Made by a program: the position numbers and the translations under genes | The notes under the pieces: generated by a model | Database searches by the model: none | Told to the model about the DNA's origin: nothing | What the model saw: the letters and a program-made list of their open reading frames with translations, nothing else | Assembly: GCF_009664835.1 (NCBI RefSeq) | Contig: NZ_CP045929.1 | Location: forward strand, 2,604,001 to 2,668,000 | Length of the DNA: 64,000 nt | Direction: 5' to 3' | DNA from: Allosaccharopolyspora coralli | GTDB lineage: Bacteria > Actinomycetota > Actinomycetes > Mycobacteriales > Pseudonocardiaceae | Part shown: in pieces, positions 53,676-62,546 of the stretch | Layout of the letters: every line of letters starts with the position of its first letter | Numbering within the stretch: the stretch's first letter is position 1

Positions 53676-54605
53676 ATGTACGAACTGCTGTTCGGCACGA
53701 CCCTGCTGACGGCTTTCGCCGGCGGCGTCGTGGCGCTGCTGGCACCCTGCTGTGTCTCAGTGATGCTCCCGGCCTACCTGTCGACGGTGTTCCGCCGTCG
53801 CGGCGGGACCATCGCCGCAACCGGCATCTTCGCTCTCGGTGTCGCGACCGTGATCGTGCCGATCGGACTGGGGGCAAGCGCGCTTGCCGCCCTCTTCGTC
53901 GACTACCACACCCCGGTCTTCTCGGTCGGTGGCGCAGCCATGATCGTGGGCGGGTTGGCAATCCTGGGTGGCTGGCAACCGCGGCTGCCGATGCTCGGCG
54001 GACGCGGTCCGTCCGGTCGAGGCGTCGGCTCGGTGTACGCGCTCGGGCTCTTCTCCGGTGCCGCCAGTTCCTGCTGTGCCCCAGTACTGGCCGGCGTGAT
54101 CCTGCTGGGTGGCGCGACCGCCTCGTTCCCAGCGGCGTTGACCGTCGCGGGAACCTATGTGGCGGGCATGGTCGCGCCGCTGATGGCACTGGCGTTCCTC
54201 TGGGACCGGCGAGCGGCCCGCAAGGCCAGCAGCTGGATGGAGGGTCGACGCATCCAGGTGCGCCTAGGGCGGTGGAGCCGCCAGATTCCGCTCGGGTACG
54301 CGCTTTCCGGTGGCCTACTCGTGCTGATGGGCGCGCTGACGCTCGTGCTCGCCGTCTCCGGCACCGGGATGTCTTCCACCGGCTGGCAGCTGCGTATCTC
54401 CGCCGACATCCAGCACGTCGCGTCGTGGGCAACCCGCCAGTTGTCTTGGCTCTCCGGATGGGCCGTGGCCGTGCTCCTGCTCACGGCGGCACTGGTGCTG
54501 ATCTTTACAGCCCGGCGGCGCGGCCAGGTTTCCAAACATCATTCCTGCTGCGACTCGAAGAACACCGAGTCTCATCCCGCGGAGGTCACCACCGATGAGT
54601 CCTAA
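53676..54605 (+). CDS. CcdA-type transmembrane protein with paired Cys motifs (copy 2)
   Basis: About 309 residues, with six to eight membrane helices. The redox motifs are LLAPCCVSVMLPAYLS and GAASSCCAPVLAGVIL, each with adjacent cysteines (CC), unlike copy 1. A Cys/His-rich cytoplasmic tail (SKHHSCCDSKN) ends the protein. It belongs to the CcdA/DsbD family, and the extra cysteines suggest metal-binding or a branched electron path. ATG 53676 has GGGAGG 5 nt upstream. It overlaps the redoxin gene. Confidence 0.8.
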   Translation: MYELLFGTTLLTAFAGGVVALLAPCCVSVMLPAYLSTVFRRRGGTIAATGIFALGVATVIVPIGLGASALAALFVDYHTPVFSVGGAAMIVGGLAILGGWQPRLPMLGGRGPSGRGVGSVYALGLFSGAASSCCAPVLAGVILLGGATASFPAALTVAGTYVAGMVAPLMALAFLWDRRAARKASSWMEGRRIQVRLGRWSRQIPLGYALSGGLLVLMGALTLVLAVSGTGMSSTGWQLRISADIQHVASWATRQLSWLSGWAVAVLLLTAALVLIFTARRRGQVSKHHSCCDSKNTESHPAEVTTDES

Positions 54606-55311
54606 GCCAAGCGCTCGGCGCAACCACCCCAGTCCCGCCCGCACCCCAGTGCGCCCGGCGCCCGTCCCGGACCATTCGCGACGACGGGAAGTCGTAGTGG
54701 CAGTCGTCGTCCGGGTGGTTGTCGCCGTACTCGGTGGCCTGTACGCGGTATATAGCGCCTCAACACCACGCCGCTCCGCGGACGACGGCAGCGCCACCCA
54801 AGGAAGCGCACAGTACCCGTTCGCGGTCGGCAATCCCGGTCCTGGACAGAAGGCGCCGGATTTCACCCTGCCCTCCAGCAACGGCGGCCAAGCCAGCCTG
54901 GCCGACTACCGCGGCAAGAACGTGCTGCTCTACTTCCAAGAAGGGCTGATGTGCCAACCCTGCTGGGACCAACTCACCGATCTCGAACGCAACGCCGGCA
55001 AGCTCAAAGCCGCCGGCATCGACGACGTCGTCTCCGTCACGACCGACCCCATCGACCTCGTGGCCCGGAAGAACCGCGACGAAGGCGTCACCACCCCCGT
55101 GCTGTCCGACCCGGACCTGTCCGTCTCCCGCGCCTACGAGACCAACAAGTACGGCATGATGGGCGACTCCCGGAACGGACACAGCTTCATCCTGGTCGGC
55201 CCGGACGGCACCATCCGCTGGCGCGCCGACTACGGCGGCCCGCCGAAGTACACGATGTTCCTGCCCACCGAGGCGATGCTGGCCGACCTCCGTGCAGGAG
55301 CGAAGCCGTGA
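54595..55311 (+). CDS. membrane-anchored peroxiredoxin/redoxin-family protein
   Basis: A 238-residue protein: Arg/Pro-rich N-terminus, one membrane helix (VVVAVVVRVVVAVLGGLYAV) and an AhpC/TSA-type thioredoxin fold (GQKAPDFTLPSSNGGQASLA). The redox site is FQEGLMCQPCWDQL, with CXXC instead of a lone peroxidatic Cys. It would accept electrons from the CcdA-type protein encoded upstream. ATG 54595 has GGAGG 9 nt upstream. Confidence 0.82.
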   Translation: MSPKPSARRNHPSPARTPVRPAPVPDHSRRREVVVAVVVRVVVAVLGGLYAVYSASTPRRSADDGSATQGSAQYPFAVGNPGPGQKAPDFTLPSSNGGQASLADYRGKNVLLYFQEGLMCQPCWDQLTDLERNAGKLKAAGIDDVVSVTTDPIDLVARKNRDEGVTTPVLSDPDLSVSRAYETNKYGMMGDSRNGHSFILVGPDGTIRWRADYGGPPKYTMFLPTEAMLADLRAGAKP

Positions 55312-55577
55312 TGACCACACACGTCACGCTTCTGACCCAAGCCGACTGCCACTTGTGCGAGCACGCCCAACAAGTCCTCGACCGGGTGAGCCGGGAATAT
55401 CCGCTCAGCATCACCGAGGTCGACTTGCGCACCACCGAAGGCCACCAGCTCGCGGCGGAAGCCGGAGTGCTGTTCGCCCCAGGGGTCCTACTCGACGACG
55501 AACCGTTCGCCTACGGCCGCCTGTCCGAACGCAAACTCCGTAAAACCCTGAACACCCGCGCCACCCGGGCGCGATAA
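55311..55577 (+). CDS. glutaredoxin/thioredoxin-like small protein
   Basis: An 88-residue thioredoxin-fold protein with the active site TQADCHLCEHA (CHLC) near residues 13–16 and cis-Pro in LFAPGVLLDDEP. It lacks a signal sequence, so it acts in the cytoplasm and may reduce the CcdA-type transporter. It overlaps the redoxin stop by one base, with AGGAG upstream. Confidence 0.8.
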   Translation: MTTHVTLLTQADCHLCEHAQQVLDRVSREYPLSITEVDLRTTEGHQLAAEAGVLFAPGVLLDDEPFAYGRLSERKLRKTLNTRATRAR

Positions 55578-55594
55578 CGACCAAGGAGCCCACG

Positions 55595-55783
55595 ATGAAC
55601 ACACTGTACCTACTCGCTCTACTCGCCTGCCCTGTCGGCATGGGCCTGATGATGTGGTTCATGATGCGCGGCCAACACGGCGGCAAGGACCAGACTACGG
55701 ACCAGAAGCACGAAATTGGCCGACTTCGATCCGAAGTGGACTACCTACACCAGCAGGCGAGCAAGGACAACCGCCCCGGCTAA
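55595..55783 (+). CDS. small Met-rich membrane protein (paralogue)
   Basis: A 62-residue protein, [20 protein letters not shown] then GQHGGKDQ and a charged coiled-coil tail. It is the paralogue of the 68-residue protein at 37402–37608. Start after AGGAG with 6-nt spacing. It ends the CcdA–redoxin–thioredoxin operon. Confidence 0.75.
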   Translation: MNTLYLLALLACPVGMGLMMWFMMRGQHGGKDQTTDQKHEIGRLRSEVDYLHQQASKDNRPG

Positions 55784-55885
55784 TCGGAGCGACCACCGCC
55801 GACAGTGCCACCGCTTCGGCACGAGGCTGTTGTTGACAACACCGCTACCGGCAACCCTCACCTCTTTGCCCAATTCCCGAACAAG

Positions 55886-55902
55886 TACTAAGGTAATTAG
55901 TA
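55886..55902. promoter_or_regulatory. BlaI-type operator, perfect dyad
   Basis: TACTAAGGTAATTAGTA, extended by G/C to 55885–55903. It is 22 bp upstream of the Met/Cys-rich secreted protein gene. Confidence 0.72.
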
Positions 55903-55923
55903 CATCTACATGAGGAGAGTTTC

Positions 55924-56172
55924 ATGCGCTTCAACGTTCGTACCGCCGCACTCGGCCTGCTCGGTGGGGTCGCCCTCAGCGCCGCACTTGCCGTCCCCGC
56001 CGCCGCACACACCGACAACCCTGTCGATCAAAGCTCCATGAACACCAATTGCATGCGAATGATGGCCTCCAACCCAGACATGGCCCGCAAATGTGCCCAG
56101 ATGATGGCGGCCGACCCTGACATGGCCCGCAAGTGCGCCCACGGGATGGCCAACTCCGGCCTCACAGCCTGA
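55924..56172 (+). CDS. small secreted Met/Cys-repeat protein, likely copper-binding
   Basis: An 82-residue protein. A Sec signal peptide ends near AAAHTD, leaving about 54 residues. These contain two near-identical units, MMASNPDMARKCAQ and MMAADPDMARKCAHGM, plus an NCMRM start. Met pairs and one Cys per unit suggest Cu(I) binding. No family is recognised beyond small metal-binding repeats. ATG 55924 follows GAGGAG by 8 nt. An IS256 element sits exactly at its stop codon, yet the stop is preserved by the target duplication. Confidence 0.75.
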   Translation: MRFNVRTAALGLLGGVALSAALAVPAAAHTDNPVDQSSMNTNCMRMMASNPDMARKCAQMMAADPDMARKCAHGMANSGLTA

Positions 56173-56177
56173 CCAGC

Positions 56178-57577
56178 GGGGCTGTCCGTGATCTTGTGGG
56201 TGGTGGGTGATCTTGACCATGCTGGAGCGGTCGGCTCCGGTGGGAAGGATCCATGGTGACAAGTGAAGACACGGCGGCCGATTCGGCTGGCCCGGCTCCT
56301 GCTCATGACGATCTCGATGTTCGGGTAGCGCGGGAGTTGATCGACAAGGCCCGCGAAGATGGCGTGTCGCTGGTCGGCCCGAACGGACTGTTGCGGCAGG
56401 TAACCAAAACGGTGCTGGAATCGGCGCTGAACGGCGAACTGGACGACCATCTTGGCTACGAGAAAGGCGACGTTGCGGAGAAGTTCGGGGTCAACGAGCG
56501 GAACGGATCGTCGTCGAAGACGGTGCGGACCGATGTGGGTGACGTACGGATCGACGTGCCCCGTGATCGAGACGGTACGTTCACTCCGCAGATCGTGCCG
56601 AAGTACGCTCGCCGGGTCGAGGGTTTCGACGACACGGTCATCTCCCTGTATGCGAAAGGGTTGACGACCGGGGAAATTCAAGCACACCTGGCCGACATTT
56701 ATGACGCACGGGTGTCACGTGAGCTGATCTCGAAGATCACCGACAAGGTGGTCGACGACCTGAATTCCTGGCAAATTCGACCGTTGGATCGCGTGTATCC
56801 AGTTGTGTTGATTGATGCCATTCATGTCAAGATTCGGGATGGTGCGGTGGCGAACCGTCCCGTCTACATCGCGGTCGGGATCACCCTGGCTGGTGAGCGG
56901 GACGTGCTGGGCATGTGGGTCGGTACTGGTGGCGAAGGAGCCAAGGGATGGCTGAACCACTTGTCGGACCTGAAGAACCGTGGCGTCGAGGACATCCTGA
57001 TCGTCGCCTGTGACGGCGTGAAAGGGCTGCCCGAGGCGATCTCTGCGTTGTGGCCACAAGCAGAGGTCCAACTGTGTGTCGTGCACCTGGTGCGGGCCAG
57101 CCTTCGCTACGCATCGAAGAAGTACTGGCCGGCGATCACTAAACGACTCAAGCTGATCTACACCGCCCCCACCGTAGAAGCCGCAGAAGTAGAGTTCACC
57201 GAATTCTGTGCCGAATGGGAGGATAGGTATCCCGCGATGATCCGGCTGTGGCGCCACAGTTGGGAACAGTTCACGCCGTTCCTCGCCTATCCGCCCGAGT
57301 TGCGGAAGCTGGTGTACACCACGAACGCGATCGAAAGCCTGAACTCCCGGTTCCGTCAGGCCACCCGACGCCGAGGCCATTTCCCCAACGAACAGGCCGC
57401 ACTCAAAGTGCTCTATCTCGTGATCAAAAATCCACTCAAAAATCGTTCCAACATCACCGGGAAAGTAGTAGGTTGGAAACAGGCGTTGAACACGCTCGCC
57501 ATGCACTACGGCGACCGCCTCGACGCGCAGCACTGACAGGTGATCACATCATCACCCACAAGATCGCCGACACTCCC
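56178..57577 (+). mobile_element. IS256-family insertion sequence with 8-bp target duplication
   Basis: A 1400-bp element with imperfect 25-bp inverted ends (GGGGCTGTCC... at 56178, its partner ending at 57577, sharing GATCTTGTGGGTG). It is flanked by the 8-bp direct repeat TGACCAGC at 56170–56177 and 57578–57585, as expected for IS256. The intact duplication implies a recent insertion. Confidence 0.92.
56253..57536 (+). CDS. IS256-family (mutator-type) transposase
   Basis: A 427-residue transposase. The DDE residues lie in VLIDAIHVKIRD, IVACDGVKGLPEA and the late block TTNAIESLNSRFRQATRRRG, which is diagnostic for the family. The frame is intact, so the element is probably active. Confidence 0.95.
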   Translation: MVTSEDTAADSAGPAPAHDDLDVRVARELIDKAREDGVSLVGPNGLLRQVTKTVLESALNGELDDHLGYEKGDVAEKFGVNERNGSSSKTVRTDVGDVRIDVPRDRDGTFTPQIVPKYARRVEGFDDTVISLYAKGLTTGEIQAHLADIYDARVSRELISKITDKVVDDLNSWQIRPLDRVYPVVLIDAIHVKIRDGAVANRPVYIAVGITLAGERDVLGMWVGTGGEGAKGWLNHLSDLKNRGVEDILIVACDGVKGLPEAISALWPQAEVQLCVVHLVRASLRYASKKYWPAITKRLKLIYTAPTVEAAEVEFTEFCAEWEDRYPAMIRLWRHSWEQFTPFLAYPPELRKLVYTTNAIESLNSRFRQATRRRGHFPNEQAALKVLYLVIKNPLKNRSNITGKVVGWKQALNTLAMHYGDRLDAQH

Positions 57578-57620
57578 TGACCAGCTGCCCCCGGTGAGCC
57601 GCTCCGGGATGTCCGGAGAC

Positions 57621-58823
<1,203 letters not shown>

Positions 58824-59065
58824 GACTCCATCCTTCCCAAGGACTGAAGTCTCCGGACACGCCGGGCCGGTTCAGGCTGAACCTTGCCTTGCATTTGGAC
58901 GATCAGTTCCGCGAGCAGGCCGGTGACCGCGGCGTAGCCCGATTGCACGGGCGCCTTCCATGAAGGTGGACCAGTTGCTGACAATCAGAGGACGGCTCGC
59001 CGCGCATCCGTCCGCCGACTTCTAGAACCCGCAGGTCGACACCAGTCTTGGTCAGCTGCTCGGTC

Positions 59066-59704
59066 CTACAGCAGGGTGCTCCAGTAGCTCCAGAAAGCCT
59101 GCAGAATGAGCCCGGCGATGGCGAGGTACCACACGGTGACGACCACGGTGTGGTACTGGGCAAGCTTGTTGGTCACCTTCTTGATGCTGGGCGGCAGCGA
59201 CAGATAGTGCTGGGCCGTGTGCAGTGTCGTGTACCAAAAGATGAGGATCATGACCGCCCAGACGACCATGCAATACGGGCACAGGGCACCAATCGTGTAC
59301 AGGCTCTGCGCGATCAGCCAGTGCACAAACACGATCCCGAACACAGTGCCAGCTTGGAGGCCGAGCCAGAACCACCGTGGGAAGCGCACCCCGCCGAGGT
59401 GGGCGACGCCGATGGTGGTGACAATGGCGAATCCGCCGATACCGATCAGCGGGTTGGGGACGCCGAAGGCTTCTCCCTGTGGGGTGTTCATGACCGACCC
59501 GCAGGACAAGATCGGGTTGATGCTGCACGTCGGAGTGTAGGTGGAGTCTTTGAGCAGTGCGAGCTTCTCAACGGTGAGGGCGAACGCGGCGAGGAAGCCG
59601 ATCGCCCCGCCGATTGCGAGGATGTACGGCAACGCGCGTGTTGCAGCGGGTTTCGCGCTTCGCGGGGTTGTCGCAGCGGCTGTCGGGGGCGATGTCGTGG
59701 GCAT
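59066..59704 (-). CDS. vitamin K epoxide reductase (VKOR) family protein
   Basis: A 212-residue protein with about five membrane helices. It has the paired loop Cys in CSINPILSCGSVM and the active site CPYC in IGALCPYCMVVWAVMILIFW. Bacterial VKOR reoxidises DsbA and passes electrons to quinone. The DsbA-like gene lies 10 bp upstream on the same strand, so the two form a disulfide-bond-forming pair. ATG 59704 follows AGGAGCACGTTC. Confidence 0.92.
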   Translation of the reverse strand: MPTTSPPTAAATTPRSAKPAATRALPYILAIGGAIGFLAAFALTVEKLALLKDSTYTPTCSINPILSCGSVMNTPQGEAFGVPNPLIGIGGFAIVTTIGVAHLGGVRFPRWFWLGLQAGTVFGIVFVHWLIAQSLYTIGALCPYCMVVWAVMILIFWYTTLHTAQHYLSLPPSIKKVTNKLAQYHTVVVTVWYLAIAGLILQAFWSYWSTLL

Positions 59705-59714
59705 GAACGTGCTC

Positions 59715-60383
59715 CTACTGTGCGAGAGCAGTGTCGATTTGGGCCTTCAGCTGCTCGTAGCTTGGCATTGACGGCAGTTTCTGGCCGTTGAGGAACAGCG
59801 TGGGGGTGCCTTCCACTCCAAGAGCGGCGCCGTCGTTCATGTCGCGCTCAATCCTGTCCACAGTGGCGGGATCGTTCACTGCCTGCTGGAAGCGTTGGAG
59901 GTCGAGTCCGAGTTCGCGGGCGTAGCCGGTGAACTTTTCAGCCTGGGAGGTTTGCTGGTGGCTCCACTGGTCTTGGTTCTCGTACATCTTGCGGTACATG
60001 GGCTCCAGAGCGCCTTGCTGAGCGGCGGCCTCCACGGCGAGGGCCGCAGTTCCGGAGTTCGGGTGGCCCGGCAGCGGGAAGTAGCGGACGACGAACGTAA
60101 CGCGGTCGCCGTATTCGGCACGGAGTCGTTCGATCACGGGGAACATCGCCTTGCACGCTTCGCACTCGAAGTCCAGGAACTCCACCACGGTCACTTTGCC
60201 ATCCGCGGCGGTCGACAGGCGGTGGCTGTCTGGGCGCACCAGGACGTCGGCTGGTGCGGTGGTGCTCGCCGGTCCGCCGGGCGATGCGGTTGAAGGACCA
60301 GTGTTGGTCCAGGCGAGCAGTCCGCCGAAGCCGATTACAGCGGCTACGGCGATCGCCAGGGTGATCTTGAGATTCTTTGTCAT
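59715..60383 (-). CDS. DsbA-family thiol oxidase
   Basis: A 222-residue anchored thioredoxin-fold protein (membrane segment ITLAIAVAAVIGFGGLLAWT; active site FLDFECEACKAMF; cis-Pro at GVEGTPTLFLNG). It is of the DsbA/thioredoxin_4 type with CEAC. It would introduce disulfides into exported proteins and be reoxidised by the adjacent VKOR. Confidence 0.92.
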   Translation of the reverse strand: MTKNLKITLAIAVAAVIGFGGLLAWTNTGPSTASPGGPASTTAPADVLVRPDSHRLSTAADGKVTVVEFLDFECEACKAMFPVIERLRAEYGDRVTFVVRYFPLPGHPNSGTAALAVEAAAQQGALEPMYRKMYENQDQWSHQQTSQAEKFTGYARELGLDLQRFQQAVNDPATVDRIERDMNDGAALGVEGTPTLFLNGQKLPSMPSYEQLKAQIDTALAQ

Positions 60384-60435
60384 GTCGTTGTTCTCGCGAT
60401 TCTGTCGGTCGTGTCGCTGTCTTGCGCTCGCCTGG

Positions 60436-61371
60436 TCACGGTGCCCAGCTCAGTACGCATGCCAGGGTGAGAACTACGGTCGGGCCGAGTGCAAGGGCCA
60501 GGGCAATGGCTGGGGACAGCAGGAGCGCCGGGCGCCCAGGACGGGCGGCTTCGGCGGGGTGCAGGAGGTAGGTCATCCGGGTCGTGAGATCGCCGCCGGT
60601 GGCGCCCAGTGCGGTGCCGGGCATCGCATGATTGACCATGCGCAGCAACGCCCGTGCCACGGTGTCGCGGCCACAGCGTGTCCCCGCTCGTTCGTCAGCG
60701 AGCCTTTCGACGAGGAGTTCCACCTGCTTGGGCATGGCGCGAAACAGCGGCACGATCGGCAGTGCCGTCGCGAGGCCGCGAGCCAAGATGAGTAGGGCGT
60801 GGTGGTGACCGGCCAAGTGCGCACGCTCGTGGGCGAGCATCGCATGGAGTTCGCGGGCGCCAAGGGCGTCCCGTGCGCCGGTGCTGAGCACGATGCGCGA
60901 CGGTGAGCCAGCGAGGCAGTAGCACACCGGGTGGGCGTAAGGAACGAGGATAGTGCCGGTGCGGGAATCGACGAAGCCCACGTCGGCGAGTTCGTCCCGG
61001 TGGTCGTGGGAAGCCCGCCGCGCGCGGTGCGCATGCGCGGCGAGGACGGCGCAGATGTAGGCGGCCAGTCCGGTGGCGAGAATGGCGGAGCCCAGTGAGA
61101 TCATCCCCGGCCGGTGAAGCAGGCCCACGCAGCCGGCGAGAAACGCCGGCAGGCCCTCTGGCTGAACAGAGAGCGACTCAAGGCGCGGGTCCAACAGGGT
61201 CACCGGGCCAGCGACCGCGAGCATCGTCAGCACCGCGCCAGCAGCTCCGAACCAGGCAGCCAGTCCCAGACGGGGCGAGGCCAGCAGACCGCGCTGCCTG
61301 TGCAACAAAGCCGGGGCGACAGTGGCGACCAGCGCCGCACCGGATAGCAGACCTACGGCAGGCGAGCTCAC
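60436..61371 (-). CDS. M56-family membrane metalloprotease (pair 5)
   Basis: A 311-residue polytopic protein with the zinc motif HERAH in LAHERAHLAGHHHALLILAR and the partner helix ERLADERAGTRCGRDTVA. It is diverged from pairs 1–4. GTG 61371 overlaps the repressor stop by 4 bp. It lies next to CopC and CopD genes. Confidence 0.86.
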   Translation of the reverse strand: MSSPAVGLLSGAALVATVAPALLHRQRGLLASPRLGLAAWFGAAGAVLTMLAVAGPVTLLDPRLESLSVQPEGLPAFLAGCVGLLHRPGMISLGSAILATGLAAYICAVLAAHAHRARRASHDHRDELADVGFVDSRTGTILVPYAHPVCYCLAGSPSRIVLSTGARDALGARELHAMLAHERAHLAGHHHALLILARGLATALPIVPLFRAMPKQVELLVERLADERAGTRCGRDTVARALLRMVNHAMPGTALGATGGDLTTRMTYLLHPAEAARPGRPALLLSPAIALALALGPTVVLTLACVLSWAP

Positions 61372-61742
61372 GAGCGTGTTCCTTTGTCATCATCGGAGTC
61401 GATGAGTTGCCGCAGGGCAGTGAGGTCTGCCTCAGTGATCTTGCCGACAAAGTGCAGCAACGCAGCGGAGCGGTCCCCGCCGTTGTCGAGCGTGTGCGCC
61501 ATGACCTCCGCGGTGTGCGCCTCCCGCGAATCGCTCGGCCGGTAGACGAAGGCGCGGCCGAGTAGTCGCCGCTTCACGAGGTTCTTCTTGAAGAGGGTGT
61601 CCAGGACGGTCAGCACTGTGTTGTAAGCCAGTTCTCGACTGGTGTGCAGCCTCTGCTGAACCTCGCGGACCGTCAGGTCCTCTTCTGCTGCCCAGAGCAC
61701 GTCAAGAACGGCTGCCTGAAGATCACCGTTGCGGGCTTTCAC
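61368..61742 (-). CDS. BlaI/MecI/CopY-family repressor (pair 5)
   Basis: A 124-residue winged-helix repressor with the block LAYNTVLTVLDTLFKKNLVK. The N in AYNTVLTV and the basic KKNLVKRRLLGR set it apart from the other four. GTG 61742 has GGAGGG 9 nt upstream. No TACTA-N7-TAGTA site is seen in front of it, so it may read a different operator. Confidence 0.86.
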   Translation of the reverse strand: MKARNGDLQAAVLDVLWAAEEDLTVREVQQRLHTSRELAYNTVLTVLDTLFKKNLVKRRLLGRAFVYRPSDSREAHTAEVMAHTLDNGGDRSAALLHFVGKITEADLTALRQLIDSDDDKGTRS

Positions 61743-61797
61743 TAACGTGCCCTCCTCGTGTCGTCACACACTCTGGCGGGGCTGGGCGCACGGGCGG

Positions 61798-62364
61798 TCA
61801 ATGGTCGCGTCCCAACCGGCGAACGCTGATGACAGCGCCAGTGATCAGCAGAACGACAACGACACCGCCGCCGGCCCACGGCAGCCACGCGCCCCCGGCC
61901 TGTTCCTCGACCGCTGGCGGCCGGGGGTTCGTGCCCGGCGGGGGCGCCGACCGTGGTGTGCTCGCGCTGATCGTGAACGGAATCTGTCCTGCCACCGGAT
62001 GGCCGTCTGCGGAGACGACGCGGTACGCGATCGTGTATCCACCGTTACCCAGGTTGGGCAAGGGCTGAACGACCTGGTTGTGTTCGATGGCCGGAGCAGG
62101 CAGGGGCGGCTGTCCGCCGTCCTGGTCCGTCACGGCGAGGGTGACGAGCTCGGGGTTCACTGAGTCGGTGAAAGTCAACCTGGCCGCGGCAGGCGCCTGC
62201 TGCAGGGCGCTCCCGCCGACGGGGTCGCTGCCCGTCAGTTCGGCATGCGCCCAGGAGTGGGGTTGGGCGAGCAATGCCCCGAGCAGCGTCAGGACAGCGA
62301 CCGTCATGAGACGGTGCGCGGACCGGCGAAGACGCCGTTGGCCCTCGTGGCGATGTGTGTGCAT
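61798..62364 (-). CDS. CopC-domain copper-binding protein with C-terminal anchor
   Basis: About 188 residues from ATG 62364. A Sec signal (LMTVAVLTLLGALLAQPHSW) ends in AHA, so the mature protein begins with His (HAELTGSDP), the usual first CopC copper ligand. A second ligand is in SADGHPVAGQIPF. A Pro-rich linker and a C-terminal helix (WLPWAGGGVVVVLLITGAVI) follow. CopC binds Cu(II) and may deliver it to CopD, which is encoded divergently. Confidence 0.88.
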   Translation of the reverse strand: MHTHRHEGQRRLRRSAHRLMTVAVLTLLGALLAQPHSWAHAELTGSDPVGGSALQQAPAAARLTFTDSVNPELVTLAVTDQDGGQPPLPAPAIEHNQVVQPLPNLGNGGYTIAYRVVSADGHPVAGQIPFTISASTPRSAPPPGTNPRPPAVEEQAGGAWLPWAGGGVVVVLLITGAVISVRRLGRDH

Positions 62365-62546
62365 TGCCTCACTTTTCGATGTCTGACCCGGCGAGTGGTC
62401 GCGCAGTCCATCTGCCGAGGGGCCCCGCTTCAATTCCCCCGCCAACTAGACCGCATAGTTGAACCCATGCTTACGGTACCGATTCGACCGAGAGCTCTGA
62501 TGCCGGGGCATCTAGCACCGCAGGCATGGCGACGAAAGCACGTGAC

